A stretch of 64,000 nucleotides of DNA from Omphiscola glabra. Its lineage: Eukaryota > Mollusca > Gastropoda > Lymnaeidae. Location of the stretch: assembly GCA_964017045.1 (NCBI GenBank), contig OZ024802.1, positions 7,982,413 to 8,046,412 on the forward strand, written 5' to 3'. Numbering within the stretch: position 1 is the first letter of the stretch; the number at the start of each line of letters is the position of its first letter. The notes beneath the pieces are model-generated. The model saw only the letters and a list, made by a program, of their open reading frames with translations, was not told the DNA's origin and made no database searches. Positions 48,301-59,454 of this stretch are shown here, piece after piece. A program made the translations under genes and the position numbers.

Positions 48301-51300
48301 GGGAAGTGACAAAAAAATGTAAAATAACATCATATTTATTTATAGAGCACACACTGCTCGGTCTAATCGACTTTTTATCAAAGGATAAACTAGCATATGT
48401 ACATTTTTCACAATCTGACCAATCCAAATGCGTGCTTTATTAAAAGTTCAAAGTCGATGCGTTAGAAATGGGTTACCCTATAATTAGTTTAGAAAACACC
48501 GTTTGGTCAACCGTTTTCTACGCCAATTGAAGTGTTTGGTAATTTTCGTAAGTGACTTGAAGCTATATTTATCTAAAGTCTGAGAACTAAAACTTTCCAT
48601 TGATTCTATGTACATGTTACAGTTCTTAAATACATTAACCTCCCGACCTTCAATTAATTTGTTTTTGTTCCTGTCCTTGTTATAATGTGGACTTATTTTA
48701 ACAAGACGAAATCCATCGTGGGGGTCGGGAGGAGGGGGAAAACACCATGAGTTTTCCGCACCGGGTTACACCAACCCTAGCTACGCCACTGATGTGATTA
48801 ACAACGAAAATAAAACACAGATTATGATTGTTACAGTAACATATTAATCACTAACGTAGTAATTCTTAGATCTTAGTCCAGGAAATAATTTTTATGACAT
48901 TCAAATGAAAAAAAAAATATTTAAAATTACTTTTTTTTTTTTTTTTCAACGCGCAAAAGAATTGTCCAATGAAAGAGGAAGCACACTGTTATGTGCAATC
49001 ATGATTTTAACTGATTGAAGAATAAGTATGTTAAGTAGCTTAACTGATCTGAAGCTTAAAGCGATTAGTTATCTAAATAAAAGGCAGACTGTAAAACAAA
49101 GACAATGGTATAAGGTGAAAGTTAAGCCTGGTCATGTCTACAGTGAAGTGGGGGGGGGGGGGAACACGGAAAGGCAGCTGCTCTGCATAAAGGCATTGTT
49201 TGATGAATTTGTATTATACATTCATGCTGTTTAAAGAAATCTACTTTTCATTTTTTTTTTTTTTTTTTTTACACTTCTTGCAAGCCATGCTGATAGGTCA
49301 AGGGTTAAAGTTGACAGGTCAACACTTACTTGCACAGCATAACACCGTCTCTCAAACACCGGTGCAATTCCTTTTGGGATTGGTTTGCCTGGGGAAAACA
49401 GGTCAAGGGTCAGGTGGGGTTAAGATGGTGTTTGGAAAGGTGAGGGGGAAGAAACAACTAAGCTACAAGTGTTAATGATATGGGGTCACCTAAGTGAACT
49501 AACAAAGGTATGGTCAACATATGCTCCAAACTGTGGTCTACTAGATTAACCATGTCCAAATACATATCGTGAATTGGTCACATTATCTTAAACTTGTCGT
49601 TATCGTCAGTACTGAAATGATTTTGTAAATATTATCAAACGGTTACTCCACGGATTGATTACGATCTTTCACCTGTATATTTTTTAGAAAAGAATTCATT
49701 CAAAAAGCTTTTGATTCAGACTGAAGAGGATTTTGTGAAACAAAGAAACAAAAAAAACCTTACGAGGAAAAAAAAATTGATTTTTGTCCAACAATTAAAT
49801 CTCGTGATAAAATGGACATTGATCACACGCTGAACGATTTGTATTATTGAAGTTTGAGTTGACCAAAGTATTTTTAAAGAGATTTTTAAATTACTTCAAA
49901 ACATAACAAAAAATGCATGAACTGAAAGAAATTGTTTACTGATAAACCATTCTGTTATTGCCACTAATCCACTGTGAATGATCAGATTGTGTTTAAACGC
50001 TTCTTGTATTCGAACAGACGATGGAGAGCATGGTTCATCATTCCTCTATTCACTGAACATAAGCGATTAACGTTGGCTACCACTAAGCAGATGTGATCCG
50101 GATATTAACTATTTACATTTTGTTAGCTTAGAAAATGTCTTTTTTTTTTTTTTAAAATTTTGATTTTAAGTAATATTTAAACCTTTAAACCGCCTGGATC
50201 AAATTTTTTTTTTGGGAAATTGATCTCAGTCCCCCAGGGGCAGCAGTGAACAATAGCTGCACCCTCATCCCCGAAATGTATACATATTTACACATTTTTG
50301 TATGCAAGAAAATGACGATTTTGGTGCCCTCTAAGAATTGCACCACTTCCCTCGCAAAGCTCAAGAAATGTGAATCTTTCATTTTTCTTTAAGAATTATC
50401 AACTTTAGAGATGCAAATAACATGTAAGGGAGCTAAACTACAAAAGAATCAACATTAAAATTTATGTAACAGTTAAAATCTTTACCTCCCTTAAAAAAAA
50501 AAAAAATTAAAAAGTTTCACGTGCGTGTAAATGTATTTATGTATGCGTACGGAAACGAGAATAAAGAAAACATTCCATAAATGGACAACAAGTGCTGACA
50601 TGTACGACACGTAGTGAGGAGAATAAATGTTAAGTGAAGCTTTCTTTATTTTTTTTTAAAGTGATAGTCATAAAATAATAAAATCATAGTAAGGGGCAAA
50701 ACAGCCCTGTTTCTTTGTATGAAATATATGGGAGCTTGAATTGAAAGACAGGACAAAAGAGAAGACATTTTCGACTAAGACGCTTCCTCGGCAGACAGGA
50801 CAAAAGAGAAGACAGTTTCGACTAAGACGCTTCCTCAGCAGACGGGACAAAAGAGAAGACAGTTTCGACTAAGACGCTTCCTCAGCAGACAGGACAAAAG
50901 AAAATACGACAAGAAATAGAAACTACATTTTAAAAAAAAAAACGTGTTTTCTATTGTATAGATATTGATCTTCTATAACAGTTGTTCTCAACCTTCCTAT
51001 CGCCGCGACCCTTTATAAAGTTCCTCATGTAATTTCGTTGCTCCTTCATAACTGTAGAGCATATGTGCTTTCATATGGTCTTAGGCGACCCCTGAGAAAA
51101 GGTCGCGCGACCCTCAAAGGGGTCGCTACCCACATATTGAGAACCGATGTTCTATAATAACATGATCAAATAACGTAATATAAATACAATGAAAATGGAT
51201 GATCCCCCCCCCCCCAATCTTTTCTTTTAACGTAATCCAACTTACAATTGATTCATGTTCCCCGGCTGTGATGGCATTAATCCACACCAAGATGGCATTC

Positions 51301-51680
51301 ATGGTGCCTGCTGCTTCTTCCTGGTCATATCTCTGGTGACACAAATTTGGCGTGAGTGATAACGTTTCGGGAAAAAATAAGAGTTAAGACCATAAAATGT
51401 AACATTCTTTATCAAAACCGATTTATTTTAGTACAATTTTTCATGTCAAGAAGATCCAAAGAAGAGTAACTCAATATTTAATTTTGCCTAGACAATTTTA
51501 AATCCACCTTCACACTTCCAATAGTACATTAACACCTCTATTATATTTTATGTATCTTCATTTTTTAAAATATTGCTTTAATAACCAACATGCATCTGGT
51601 GAAATCTATCCTAAACTCACCAATTCCAACTTCTTCTCAATCTCAGCTCCAATGCCAGATTTCTTAGCCCTGTCTGACAT
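45244..51680 (-). CDS. Transgelin/Mp20-like single calponin-homology protein (164 aa), six coding exons
   Basis: Coding exons are 51621-51680, 51246-51332, 49330-49388, 46717-46864, 45968-46042 and 45244-45309. All join in frame through GT-AG introns (phases 0, 0, 2, 0, 0). The product is an actin-binding calponin-family protein of the transgelin/Mp20/myophilin type. Evidence is the N-terminal KKSGIGAEIEKKLELRYD helix, VWINAIT, the CH-domain core LRDGVMLCKLINKLL, the F..M.NI..F...C.DYGL block and STDLWEGRKGPFLNVIN ending SLGF. The usual tail with a calponin-like (CLIK) repeat is missing: translation stops 21 codons after SLGFL with ANSKGFEP...FLDLE. Family members are typically about 180-200 residues. 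Known members bind or bundle F-actin in muscle. Alternative 3' exons could exist. Confidence 0.93.
45776..45920. repeat. 16-bp minisatellite x9 (intron 5)
   Basis: Unit TTACAACTGAGAAAAG with ATCTGAG variants. Confidence 0.95.
45968..46042 (-). CDS. Calponin-family gene, coding exon 5
   Basis: 25 codons, STDLWEGRKGPF to SLGFL. Acceptor AAACCCAAAACAG, donor TTG|GTGAGT. The DLWE motif and the hydrophobic helix that follows are the C-terminal part of the CH domain. Confidence 0.93.
46556..46700. repeat. ~34-bp minisatellite x4 (intron 4)
   Basis: Units around CTTACCTGTCAACAGGCTA and GGTGGCATC. It ends only about 20 bp from the exon 4 donor at 46716. Confidence 0.85.
46717..46864 (-). CDS. Calponin-family gene, coding exon 4
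   Basis: Completes the split Lys codon and encodes LINKLLASEGKAK through DYGLSKEFLCQ (49 codons). Acceptor GTTCACAG, donor CAG|GTAAGC. Holds the CH-domain core. Confidence 0.94.
47274..47774 (-). mobile_element. Short Helitron-like element, copy 2 (intron 3)
   Basis: On the minus strand it starts TCTCTTATGTATATATG after an A and ends CTAG before a T. A CCGCAAATGTTTGGCGG hairpin sits just inside. It is homologous throughout to 1713-2125. A duplicated ACTGCTTCCATTTC near its head accounts for part of its extra length. Confidence 0.75.
47808..47930. repeat. 24-bp minisatellite x5 (intron 3)
   Basis: Unit GCGCCACAGACATGACACAG plus ATTA. A 26-bp duplicated GTGAAAGCAGAGGTGGCGCC follows at 48038-48090. 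Confidence 0.95.
48244..48791. mobile_element. hAT-type non-autonomous element, 548 bp (intron 3)
   Basis: Ends CAGTGGCGCAGCTAGG and inverted CCTAGCTACGCCACTG. Perfect 8-bp duplication ATGTGATT at 48236-48243 and 48792-48799. Subterminal CGCACCGGGT occurs on both sides. No transposase. Same end family as 995-1161. Confidence 0.92.
49330..49388 (-). CDS. Calponin-family gene, coding exon 3
   Basis: 59 nt, too short to show as an open frame. Acceptor TTTTCCCCAG, donor CAA|GTAAGT. Encodes ANQSQKELHRCLRDGVMLC plus two bases of Lys. It supplies exactly the missing CH-domain piece and the phase change needed by the next exon. Confidence 0.93.
50740..50898. repeat. ~52-bp tandem repeat x3 (intron 2)
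   Basis: Units of GACAGGACAAAAGAGAAGAC followed by TTTCGACTAAGACGCTTCCT. The inferred 60-codon minus-strand frame is repeat-derived. Confidence 0.9.
50979..51149. mobile_element. hAT-Charlie-like MITE, 171 bp (intron 2)
   Basis: Ends CAGTTGTTCTCAACC and inverted TTGAGAACCGATG. Perfect duplication TTCTATAA at 50971-50978 and 51150-51157. Contains CGCGACCC/GGGTCGC words shared with 17423-17504. Lies only ~100 bp from coding exon 2. Confidence 0.92.
51246..51332 (-). CDS. Calponin-family gene, coding exon 2
   Basis: 29 codons, RYDQEEAAGTMNAILVWINA to HESI. Acceptor TGTGTCACCAG, donor ATT|GTAAGT. Confidence 0.92.
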
Positions 51681-51717
51681 TTTGTTGTTTTTTAAAGACG
51701 AGTGACTGGAATGACAA
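51621..51717 (-). CDS. Calponin-family gene, first coding exon with 37-nt 5' UTR
   Basis: ATG at 51678-51680 begins MSDRAKKSGIGAEIEKKLEL, then donor TTG|GTGAGT. Upstream of the ATG a T-rich tract ending CCCACAG (51718-51724) is a strong acceptor, so a non-coding exon lies further upstream. Confidence 0.88.
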
Positions 51718-52410
51718 CTGTGGGAAAAAAAAACAAAAGGGAACTCATGAAATAATTCAGATCTTTCAAAGAAATGTTAACGACTACATTCTTTGGATTA
51801 ACTATAAAACTCGAGATAACTGCAAACAATTCATAGATTTTGAAAGAACTGCTGATGCATGAACACAAATATACACCACACACTGAGGTGGTAAGACTGC
51901 GTAATTCACCATGCTCATTGAGTTAAGTTTTTAATATAGACCGAAATAAAAAAAAAATATTCAGAAAAATACCCCCACAAAATACGTATGATAAATTGTT
52001 GTTTGATCTTAGTCATGTCCGTCAGTATGAACAGAGTTGTCTACCTAACTAAGAAGTCAACAATGAAACAATGTCCAGTTTGTTTTCTCTTCTCCAGTGT
52101 TTGGGGAAGTAAGGAAAACTCAAACGGTCTTGGGTGGTGCATACAGAGGTAAGATTGATCGACGCGCGCTAAAACAAAACTATTGACAACTCTTTCCGAA
52201 GAGAGAACAGAAACAATACGATACCAGTTTGTGTCTTACAAGTAGTATGGACATGTGTCTTACAAGTAGTATGGACATTGAAAAGGATTTATTTATGATC
52301 ATGGGTACGTTATTTTGTATATGAAAATATCGTAAATTGTGCAAAGCTAGAAAAACATAAATGAACAAACAAAAAATTAGTAAAACAAAACATTTTTGTG
52401 CTGGAGAAGC

Positions 52411-53853
52411 TGCAGACGGTGCACCGTTCTTATATAAATGAAAGGTGCAGACTGTACACAGTTCTTATATAAATGAAAGGTGCAGACAGTACAAAGTTCT
52501 TATATAAATGAAAGCTGTAGATAAACACAATTCTTATGTAAATGAAAGCTGTAGATAGAACACAATTCTTATGTAAATGAAAGCTGTAGATAGAACACAG
52601 TTCTTATATAAATGAAAGCTGCAGATAGTACACAGTTCTTATATAAATGAAAGCTGCAGATATTACACAGTTCTTATATAAATGAAAGCTGCAGATCGTA
52701 CACAATTCTTATGTAAATGAAAGCTGTAGATAGAACACAGTTCTTATATAAATGAAAGCTGCAGATAGTACACAGTTCTTATATAAATGAAAGCTGCAGA
52801 TATTACACAGTTCTTATATAAATGAAAGCTGCAGATAGTACACAGTTCTTATATAAATGAAAGCTGCAGATCGTACACAGTTCTTATATAAATGAAAGCT
52901 GCAGATATTACACAGTTCTTATATAAATGAAAGCTGCAGATAGTACACAGTTCTTATATAAATGAAAGCTGCAGATAGTACACAGTTCTTATATAAATGA
53001 AAGCTGCAGATAGTACACAGTTCTTATATAAATGAAAGCTGCAGATAGTACACAGTTCTTATATAAATGAAAGCTGCAGATATTACACAGTTCTTATATA
53101 AATGAAAGCTGCAGATAGTACACAGTTCTTATATAAATGAAAGCTGCAGATAGTACACAGTTCTTATATAAATGAAAGCTGCAGATAGTACACAGTTCTT
53201 ATATAAATGAAAGCTGCAGATAGTACACAGTTCTTATATAAATGAAAGCTGCAGATATTACACAGTTCTTATATAAATGAAAGCTGCAGATAGTACACAG
53301 TTCTTATATAAATGAAAGCTGCAGATATTACACAGTTCTTATATAAATGAAAGCTGCAGATAGTACACAGTTCTTATATAAATGAAAGCTGCAGATATTA
53401 CACAGTTCTTATATAAATGAAAGCTGCAGATAGTACACAGTTCTTATATAAATGAAAGCTGCAGATAGTACACAGTTCTTATATAAATGAAAGCTGCAGA
53501 TATTACACAGTTCTTATATAAATGAAAGCTGCAGATATTACACAGTTCTTATATAAATGAAAGCTGCAGATAGTACACAGTTCTTATATAAATGAAAGCT
53601 GCAGATATTACACAGTTCTTATATAAATGAAAGCTGCATATAGTACACAGTTCTTATATAAATGAAAGCTGCAGATAGTACACAGTTCTTATATAAATGA
53701 AAGCTGCAGATAGTACACAGTTCTTATATAAATGAAAGCTGTAGATAGAACACAGTTCTTATATAAATGAAAGCTGCAGATATTACACAGTTCTTATATA
53801 AATGAAAGCTGCAGATATTACACAGTTCTTATATAAATGAAAGCTGCATAGAA
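52411..53853. repeat. 35-bp minisatellite, ~41 copies (5' intron)
   Basis: Unit TTCTTATATAAATGAAAGCT plus GCAGATAGTACACAG. Copies differ at two or three positions (ATAGTAC, ATATTAC, ATCGTAC, ATAGAAC) that recur in patterns. Every unit contains TATATAAA. Confidence 0.97.
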
Positions 53854-53976
53854 GTAACATGGCGCACAAGGTCCCGTTGATAATTAGTTTGAGAAATAGC
53901 TGTTAGGAACTGCAGGCCATGTCAATTGAGAACTTCGAGACGGACGAACTGACACATTATAATGATCCAACTAGAC

Positions 53977-54124
53977 CAGCGGTTCTCAATCGATCGCAAT
54001 CCCTAAGACCATCGGAAAACACATATTTATGAAGTAGCAACAAAAATATTTGATGGTTGCGGGTCACCACAACATGGGGAATTTCATTAAATGGTCGCGG
54101 CATTGGGTAGGTTGAGAACCACTG
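53977..54124. mobile_element. hAT-Charlie-like MITE, 148 bp (5' intron)
   Basis: Ends CAGCGGTTCTCAATC and inverted GGTTGAGAACCACTG. Perfect duplication AACTAGAC at 53969-53976 and 54125-54132. Confidence 0.93.
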
Positions 54125-54645
54125 AACTAGACGAAGTTGATCAATTTGTTATGACCTGGATCCAGTTTCAAATACCGGTACTTTAAATAGTGCCAATTTT
54201 AACACACATTGATATATTTATCATCTGTCCTACATAAGGCATCAAGAGCATTAAAAAAAAAAATTTCTTTGCAAGCGAATGATTTTATTTCTTTGGTTGT
54301 TGTCGGAATAAATGTATTGTAACTGAGATACAAAAATATATTGGAAAAAAACAAATTAACTTTGTAAAATAATTCAGTTGGACTGACTTGCAAGAACCGA
54401 TACAAAATATTTAGTATTGACATTACGAAATGTAATTATTATCATTGATCTTCTCTGATAACAGGATCACCATAAAGCGATACAAATACAATGAGAAGGA
54501 TTCAAATAACAATCTGACCAACAGTAATTTTAGAAATCACTTCCGATATGCTACGGATATAACTTTTTGTAAACGTGAAGCCCCTTTGTGAAGCCTGCCC
54601 TCAGCTCAGCAGAATCACAACACGAGACGGGGGAAATGTGCTCAC

Positions 54646-54725
54646 GGAGCAAAACACGACGGAGGTGAATTCATCACACAACTATTTCCTATCTACCCTT
54701 TACCTTCCCTTCACCTGCCTTTCCG
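54646..54725 (-). other. Candidate non-coding first exon of the calponin-family gene
   Basis: Inferred. It begins about 25-30 nt downstream of the TATA-like box at 54750-54759 and ends at a GCTCC|GTGAGC donor (54644-54645). No ATG-initiated domain is present. The region is less AT-rich than its surroundings. Confidence 0.35.
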
Positions 54726-54749
54726 AGCACTCGTTTCCCGTCTCCTGCT

Positions 54750-54759
54750 CTATTTATAG
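54750..54759 (-). promoter_or_regulatory. Candidate TATA box / MEF2 site
   Basis: CTATAAATAG on the minus strand. It fits both a TATA box (TATAAATA) and the MEF2 consensus CTA(A/T)4TAG. MEF2 drives muscle genes, and the next gene in this orientation is calponin-family. A CAGGTG E-box lies ~40 bp downstream (54712-54717). Confidence 0.45.
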
Positions 54760-54829
54760 AAGGAAACACGGACCGTTCAGATCAAAAACAGAACCGACAC
54801 ATTCCTAAGGGACCTGGAGTGTGTGTGGG

Positions 54830-56300
54830 GGGGTGGGTAGGAGTGGCGGGACATGTGTGAGCAGTATTTGACTAGATTCAGTGAAATGACCTGGTCCTAG
54901 ACGAACTGCGTGCTCTACAGTTGACTTCCTATACAGTTACCTGTACATGTTGCTCTTCTTTTCGAGAAATGCTTTTCTTTCTCTTTCTTTTTTTTTAAAC
55001 CTTCTGTTCTAAATGTGTTTTTCTTCCAATTTAAATGACACAGACGCCAGGACGGCTCGGTGTCCAAAAGAAGATGTAAAAGGGGAAAGCCTCGAAATGG
55101 CAGACATTTTCAAAAAAAAAATGGAATTTTACCATAAACACAGTTGGTAACTTTAATTCAAGTTCTGCACACGTTTGGTAAATATACTTCTCACTTAGTT
55201 ACTTTTACGCAATTTTTTCGATAAAAAATATTTATTTTTTTGGTTAAAAAATCCGAAAACCTCGATTAAAAAATAAATTGAGTTGAATCTTTGAGGAATT
55301 TTTTTATAGAGATTTGAATCAAAAATTGCAAATGCTTCATAGATCGATATCAACAGGAATTAATCACATGCCCTTCCATCATTTTTAAAGAAAAAAAAAC
55401 CCATTAAAATGTAACCATTGATGTAATATGAAATGTTATGTGAGATGTGTTGCTTGTCAAGTATGTTACCGTTAGAGATGGACCAGATAATATGGGAAAC
55501 GCATAGTGAATGAAAAAAGTTTCAGAATAAATTGTGAATGGCAGGGGCGTTTCTAAATAAAGATAATGATTTACAAACGTGAGGAATCAAAATAATTTTT
55601 AAAAATACTTGAACTGTAATACAAAACAAAATATGATTGGCTTTTTTGAACTTGCTATAATAACATATGCGTTTGTTTTAAATCCAAATGAATATCAACT
55701 TTCAAATATATGCCTGTTACCGTAAAGTTTAACTAACTAAGAAAAAAATAATAATAATAATAAAAAAAAACAATCAAAAGTTTCGGTAAATTATTCAGGA
55801 AACTAAAAAAGTTAGACCAATTTTAAAAGCAACATTATTTTCTGAATTAAATAAAGAGAAATATTTATTAAAAAAAGAAAATTACGTAAATGGAAATATA
55901 AATGTTTAAAAAGAAGGACTAGACAATCGGTTTGCGATACGAAACTATTTTAAATAAAACAATATGTGACATATCAGGTGGTTCGATGTTAGAAACTATT
56001 TTATGACGTCACTATTGTTTAAAGCTAATGGACTGAAAGTTGTAGTACATAGGAAAGGCGGGTGCGAGTGAACGAGATTCGGGATAAATTTAGCGTACAT
56101 TTGGAGTGCTTCCAAGACACGGGCCATCCAAAGGAATGTACACGAAGCGTTAGGCTGGATGTGGTTGTTGGGAGGGGGGGGGGGGCGAAATTTTTTTAAA
56201 GCTAATAAAATTGCTTGGGATTAAGGCAAAATATAATATGCAAAAACTGAAGCTTTGTGAACTTTTTTTAAAAAAACTGGGCCAGTTATTTGCTTATAAA
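54830..56300. other. Intergenic, nothing assigned
   Basis: Very AT-rich with many A runs and a G-run near 56176. No exon, array or element ends recognised. Confidence 0.5.
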
Positions 56301-56309
56301 GAATAATTG

Positions 56310-56505
56310 GATCATCATCATCATCATCATGTCCCGTAGTCTTTCGACCGTTGGCGCGCCACAGATGACATAAAAACTATTCTTCTCCATTCCTCTCGGT
56401 CTTCTGCCCTATGCATAGCATCGCCTAGTTGTAATCCCGTCCATTCTTTGATGTTATCTTCCCATCTTTTTCTCTGTCTTCCTCTTCTTCTTCCTCCTCT
56501 GATCA
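56310..56505 (-). mobile_element. Non-LTR retrotransposon ORF2 3'-end fragment
   Basis: Minus-strand frame contains GRQRKRWEDNIKEWTG and DREEWRRIV, the familiar C-terminus of LINE reverse-transcriptase polyproteins. It is followed by a stop and an (ATG)n/(GAT)n tail at 56310-56330. A typical 5'-truncated insertion. Confidence 0.85.
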
Positions 56506-56834
56506 CTGTAACTTTAAAAGTAACTATTTTTTTTTAATGTTTGAATGATTCTCGAAACATGTGCAAAAGTTCAGTCAACCATACGTTCACTTTAATGAAC
56601 CACTATACAAATATAAGGCATCTTTCTTTCTGCCTCTACTAGAGCTTGTTAGTTTAGCCGAAATATTGAATAGTGCGGTGCACTTATAGGTAGGGTATAG
56701 GAGAAACTAGCCAATATGATGAGAGATATCATGTTCTTATCAATGGTCTTGCTAGGGTTAGCGCCGCAAGGGGCCGAAAAAGATTGTTTTTTTGTCTACA
56801 CTTACAAAATAAATTCTGCAGTGTGCCGAAAATG

Positions 56835-56925
56835 CTACCCGCATCACAAAATGCTACCCCATCACAAAATGCTACCCCCATCACAAAATGCTATCCCCAT
56901 CACAAAATGCTACCCCCATTACATT
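56835..56925. repeat. ~20-bp minisatellite x5
   Basis: Unit CACAAAATGCTACCCCCAT. Confidence 0.9.
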
Positions 56926-57719
56926 CCCCTTCCCGTGCCAATGGTTCTAATGATTTATGTTAACGGAATATTTGACCCCAAAATGCTAATTATCTATGAG
57001 AGTTTGGAAATTTAAAATCTCAAGGCTGGCCAATTACTTCCGTTGAGTCAGCAAATTTTTCCCTTCACATACCTGTGATAGGTGGGTAAGATCAATATTT
57101 ACCTGACGGTCTAGCTCGACTGAATCATAAAATCCAATTTTTTGCCACTTTCAGTTCATAAAACTCTTTAAACATAAATCTCTCCCGACCTTAACAAACG
57201 TTCACTTTCTTCCTCCCAGCACACCATCCCAAACACATACACACAATCACACACACTAACAAGAATTAGTCATAGACAGTAATTTGCTTTTACCCCACAC
57301 CCCCCACCACCACCACAACACCTCCCACACATCTCGACTCTCGCTGCTAGCCTCCTCACGATGGTACCTTGCCCAAACGTTGTATCACCTAAACACACCT
57401 GTCTGCTAAAACCATAAGAGTAATCCACCCCCCCCCCCCCCACACGGCCAAAGCTACTTAGGAATCAAAACTGGGTCACTTACTTACTCACCTGGATGTT
57501 TAAGTTATAACTTTATGTTTGACATCTTCACGTGATTAGCTGACCACATTTAGGGAGAGCTTCATTTAAAATGTTTGTCTTTATATACTGATTACTTCAT
57601 TTAAATAGCAGAACTGTGCCACCACAACAAAATATTGGATTCATTAAGCTTAAACACCAGCATTACGATTTTAGGCGTCTTTAAAACAGCATTGTATTTA
57701 AGTTTTATGTCGAAACTAT

Positions 57720-58080
57720 TCACAAGCCCACCAGCTCCAACATAGGTACACAAGCCCACCATCTCCAGCATAGGTTCACAAGCCCACCATCACCAGCATA
57801 GGTTCACAAGCCCACCATCTCCAGCATAGGTTCACAAGCCCACCATCACCAGCATAGGTTCACAAGTCCCCAATCCCTAGTATATTTGAATAGTCTTAAA
57901 TCACCAGCATATGTTCAAAAGCCCACCATCTCCAGCATAGGTTCACGAGCCTAAGAGGGAGATGGTGGGCTTGTGAACTTAAGATGGAGATGGTGGGCTT
58001 GTGATCCTATGCTGGACATGGTGGGCTGTGAATCTATGATGGATATGGTGGGCTTGTGAACCTATGCTGGACATGGTGTA
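57720..58080. repeat. Inverted minisatellite (head-to-head)
   Basis: About eight units of CACCATCTCCAGCATAGG with TTCACAAGCC run forward to ~57955. The same unit then runs in reverse complement (GGAGATGGTGGGCTTGTGAA) for about four or five units to 58080. The arms could pair as a long hairpin. Confidence 0.9.
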
Positions 58081-58089
58081 GATATGATT

Positions 58090-58660
58090 GTTTGTGAAAG
58101 AACACTGAGTGCTTTGTTTTTTTTAATTGCTCTCTCAACATTTAAGTTTTGTGGATATTTTTCTCCCACTTTTTATCTACAAATGATTTTCTAAAGACTG
58201 TAAGTCATTGCTACGATGAGCGGTTTTCGAAGGCAATCCTGGCGTCCAATTGAATATGAAAATACGTTTTTGTTCAAGATGTTCTGAATGTAAAAAGAAG
58301 TGAGTATTGGAAACTTTCAGATCAAAGCAAAGAAGTAACTCGATAATTGATGCACATGAGCGCCCAGCCAACCAACTGTAATTGTTTTTAGTAACCACTT
58401 CAAAATCACATTTTAGGTTTCGATATGATATTTTGTGTTGGAACAAATTAATTTATCCAACTATAACACCGTGAAAATATTGGTTATTTTTTTTTATTAA
58501 AGAAAATCACAGCGGACAAACAAAACAATTAAAATAACTTAAGTTGTTTTTTTTTAATTTAAAAGAAAAAATTCTCTCAATGGAATTTTCATCAAACGTT
58601 GGTAAGCAGAACTGGTCTAAAAGTGGCTGAAATAGGTTATTCACTCAAAAAAACGTCAGA
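58090..58660. other. Intergenic, nothing assigned
   Basis: AT-rich, with an 89-codon minus-strand open frame (58177-58446) that shows no domain. Confidence 0.4.
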
Positions 58661-58680
58661 AAACCTATTAAACACATAGG

Positions 58681-59050
58681 ATAGAAAAGTTTTCCTTAAA
58701 CGATACGGGCCAATAAGGGATGAAGATGGATGGAGAATAGGAACCAACCAGGAATTATACAGTCTATATCAGGATCACATGCTAGTAGCAGAGATAAGAA
58801 AGGGCAGGCTACCCTGGGCGGGACACTTAGAGAGAATGCCAAATGACAGAGGAGTGAAGAGGGCGCATCACCAAAACCCCAGAGGAAAACGGTTTAAAGG
58901 CAGACCTGGGCTTAAATGGATGATGTGGACAGCGATCTACAATAGCTGGGAATCCAAGCATGGGAAAGAAAAGCATCAGTTAGGCCTGAGTGGAAGGATG
59001 TGATGAAGCAGCCCAAAGCCGTTCATGAGCGGTAGCGCCACAGAGGTGGA
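58681..59050 (+). mobile_element. Non-LTR retrotransposon ORF2 C-terminal fragment
   Basis: Frame reads RYGPIRDEDGWRIGTNQELY, then EIRKGRLPWAGHLERMP, then GRPGLKWMM, the classic end of LINE-encoded reverse transcriptases. A frameshift near 58985 moves the remaining WKDVMKQPKAVHE into another frame. 5'-truncated and dead. The related GCGCCACAGAGGTGG lies at the 3' end. Confidence 0.88.
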
Positions 59051-59454
59051 TGTTAGTTAGCAGAACTGGTCTACATGAGGCCGAAATAGTAAATTCACTC
59101 TTTGCTTTCTTTACTTAGTGTATTGGAGCTCTTTTGTATTGTGTTATAATCTCAATCCGGAAATGACTCTTGATTAGTTAAAACTGAACCAATCACAGAA
59201 AAACATTACAGAAAGTTAAATTGATTGGACAAAGCTTTTTAAAATTCAGCAAACACTCATTTTCCCATAACATAGGGGGAGGGGGAGAGGGCTGAATGTT
59301 TATATTTTCTTTCTGATAAAAAAATTCCTACTTATACACGGGTCTGGATAAGTTAAAACAATGAATGAAAGTAACTCCATTTTTTTTTCTCTCTGAAAAG
59401 AAAGGAATCAAATACTCCAATCGTGCTTTCAACGCGTATTTAATTTTAATTATT

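Noticed and set aside
52411..53853. CRISPR-like repeat array
   Set aside because: Units are directly adjacent with no unique spacers, and the sequence is eukaryotic with spliced genes. The same holds for the other arrays.
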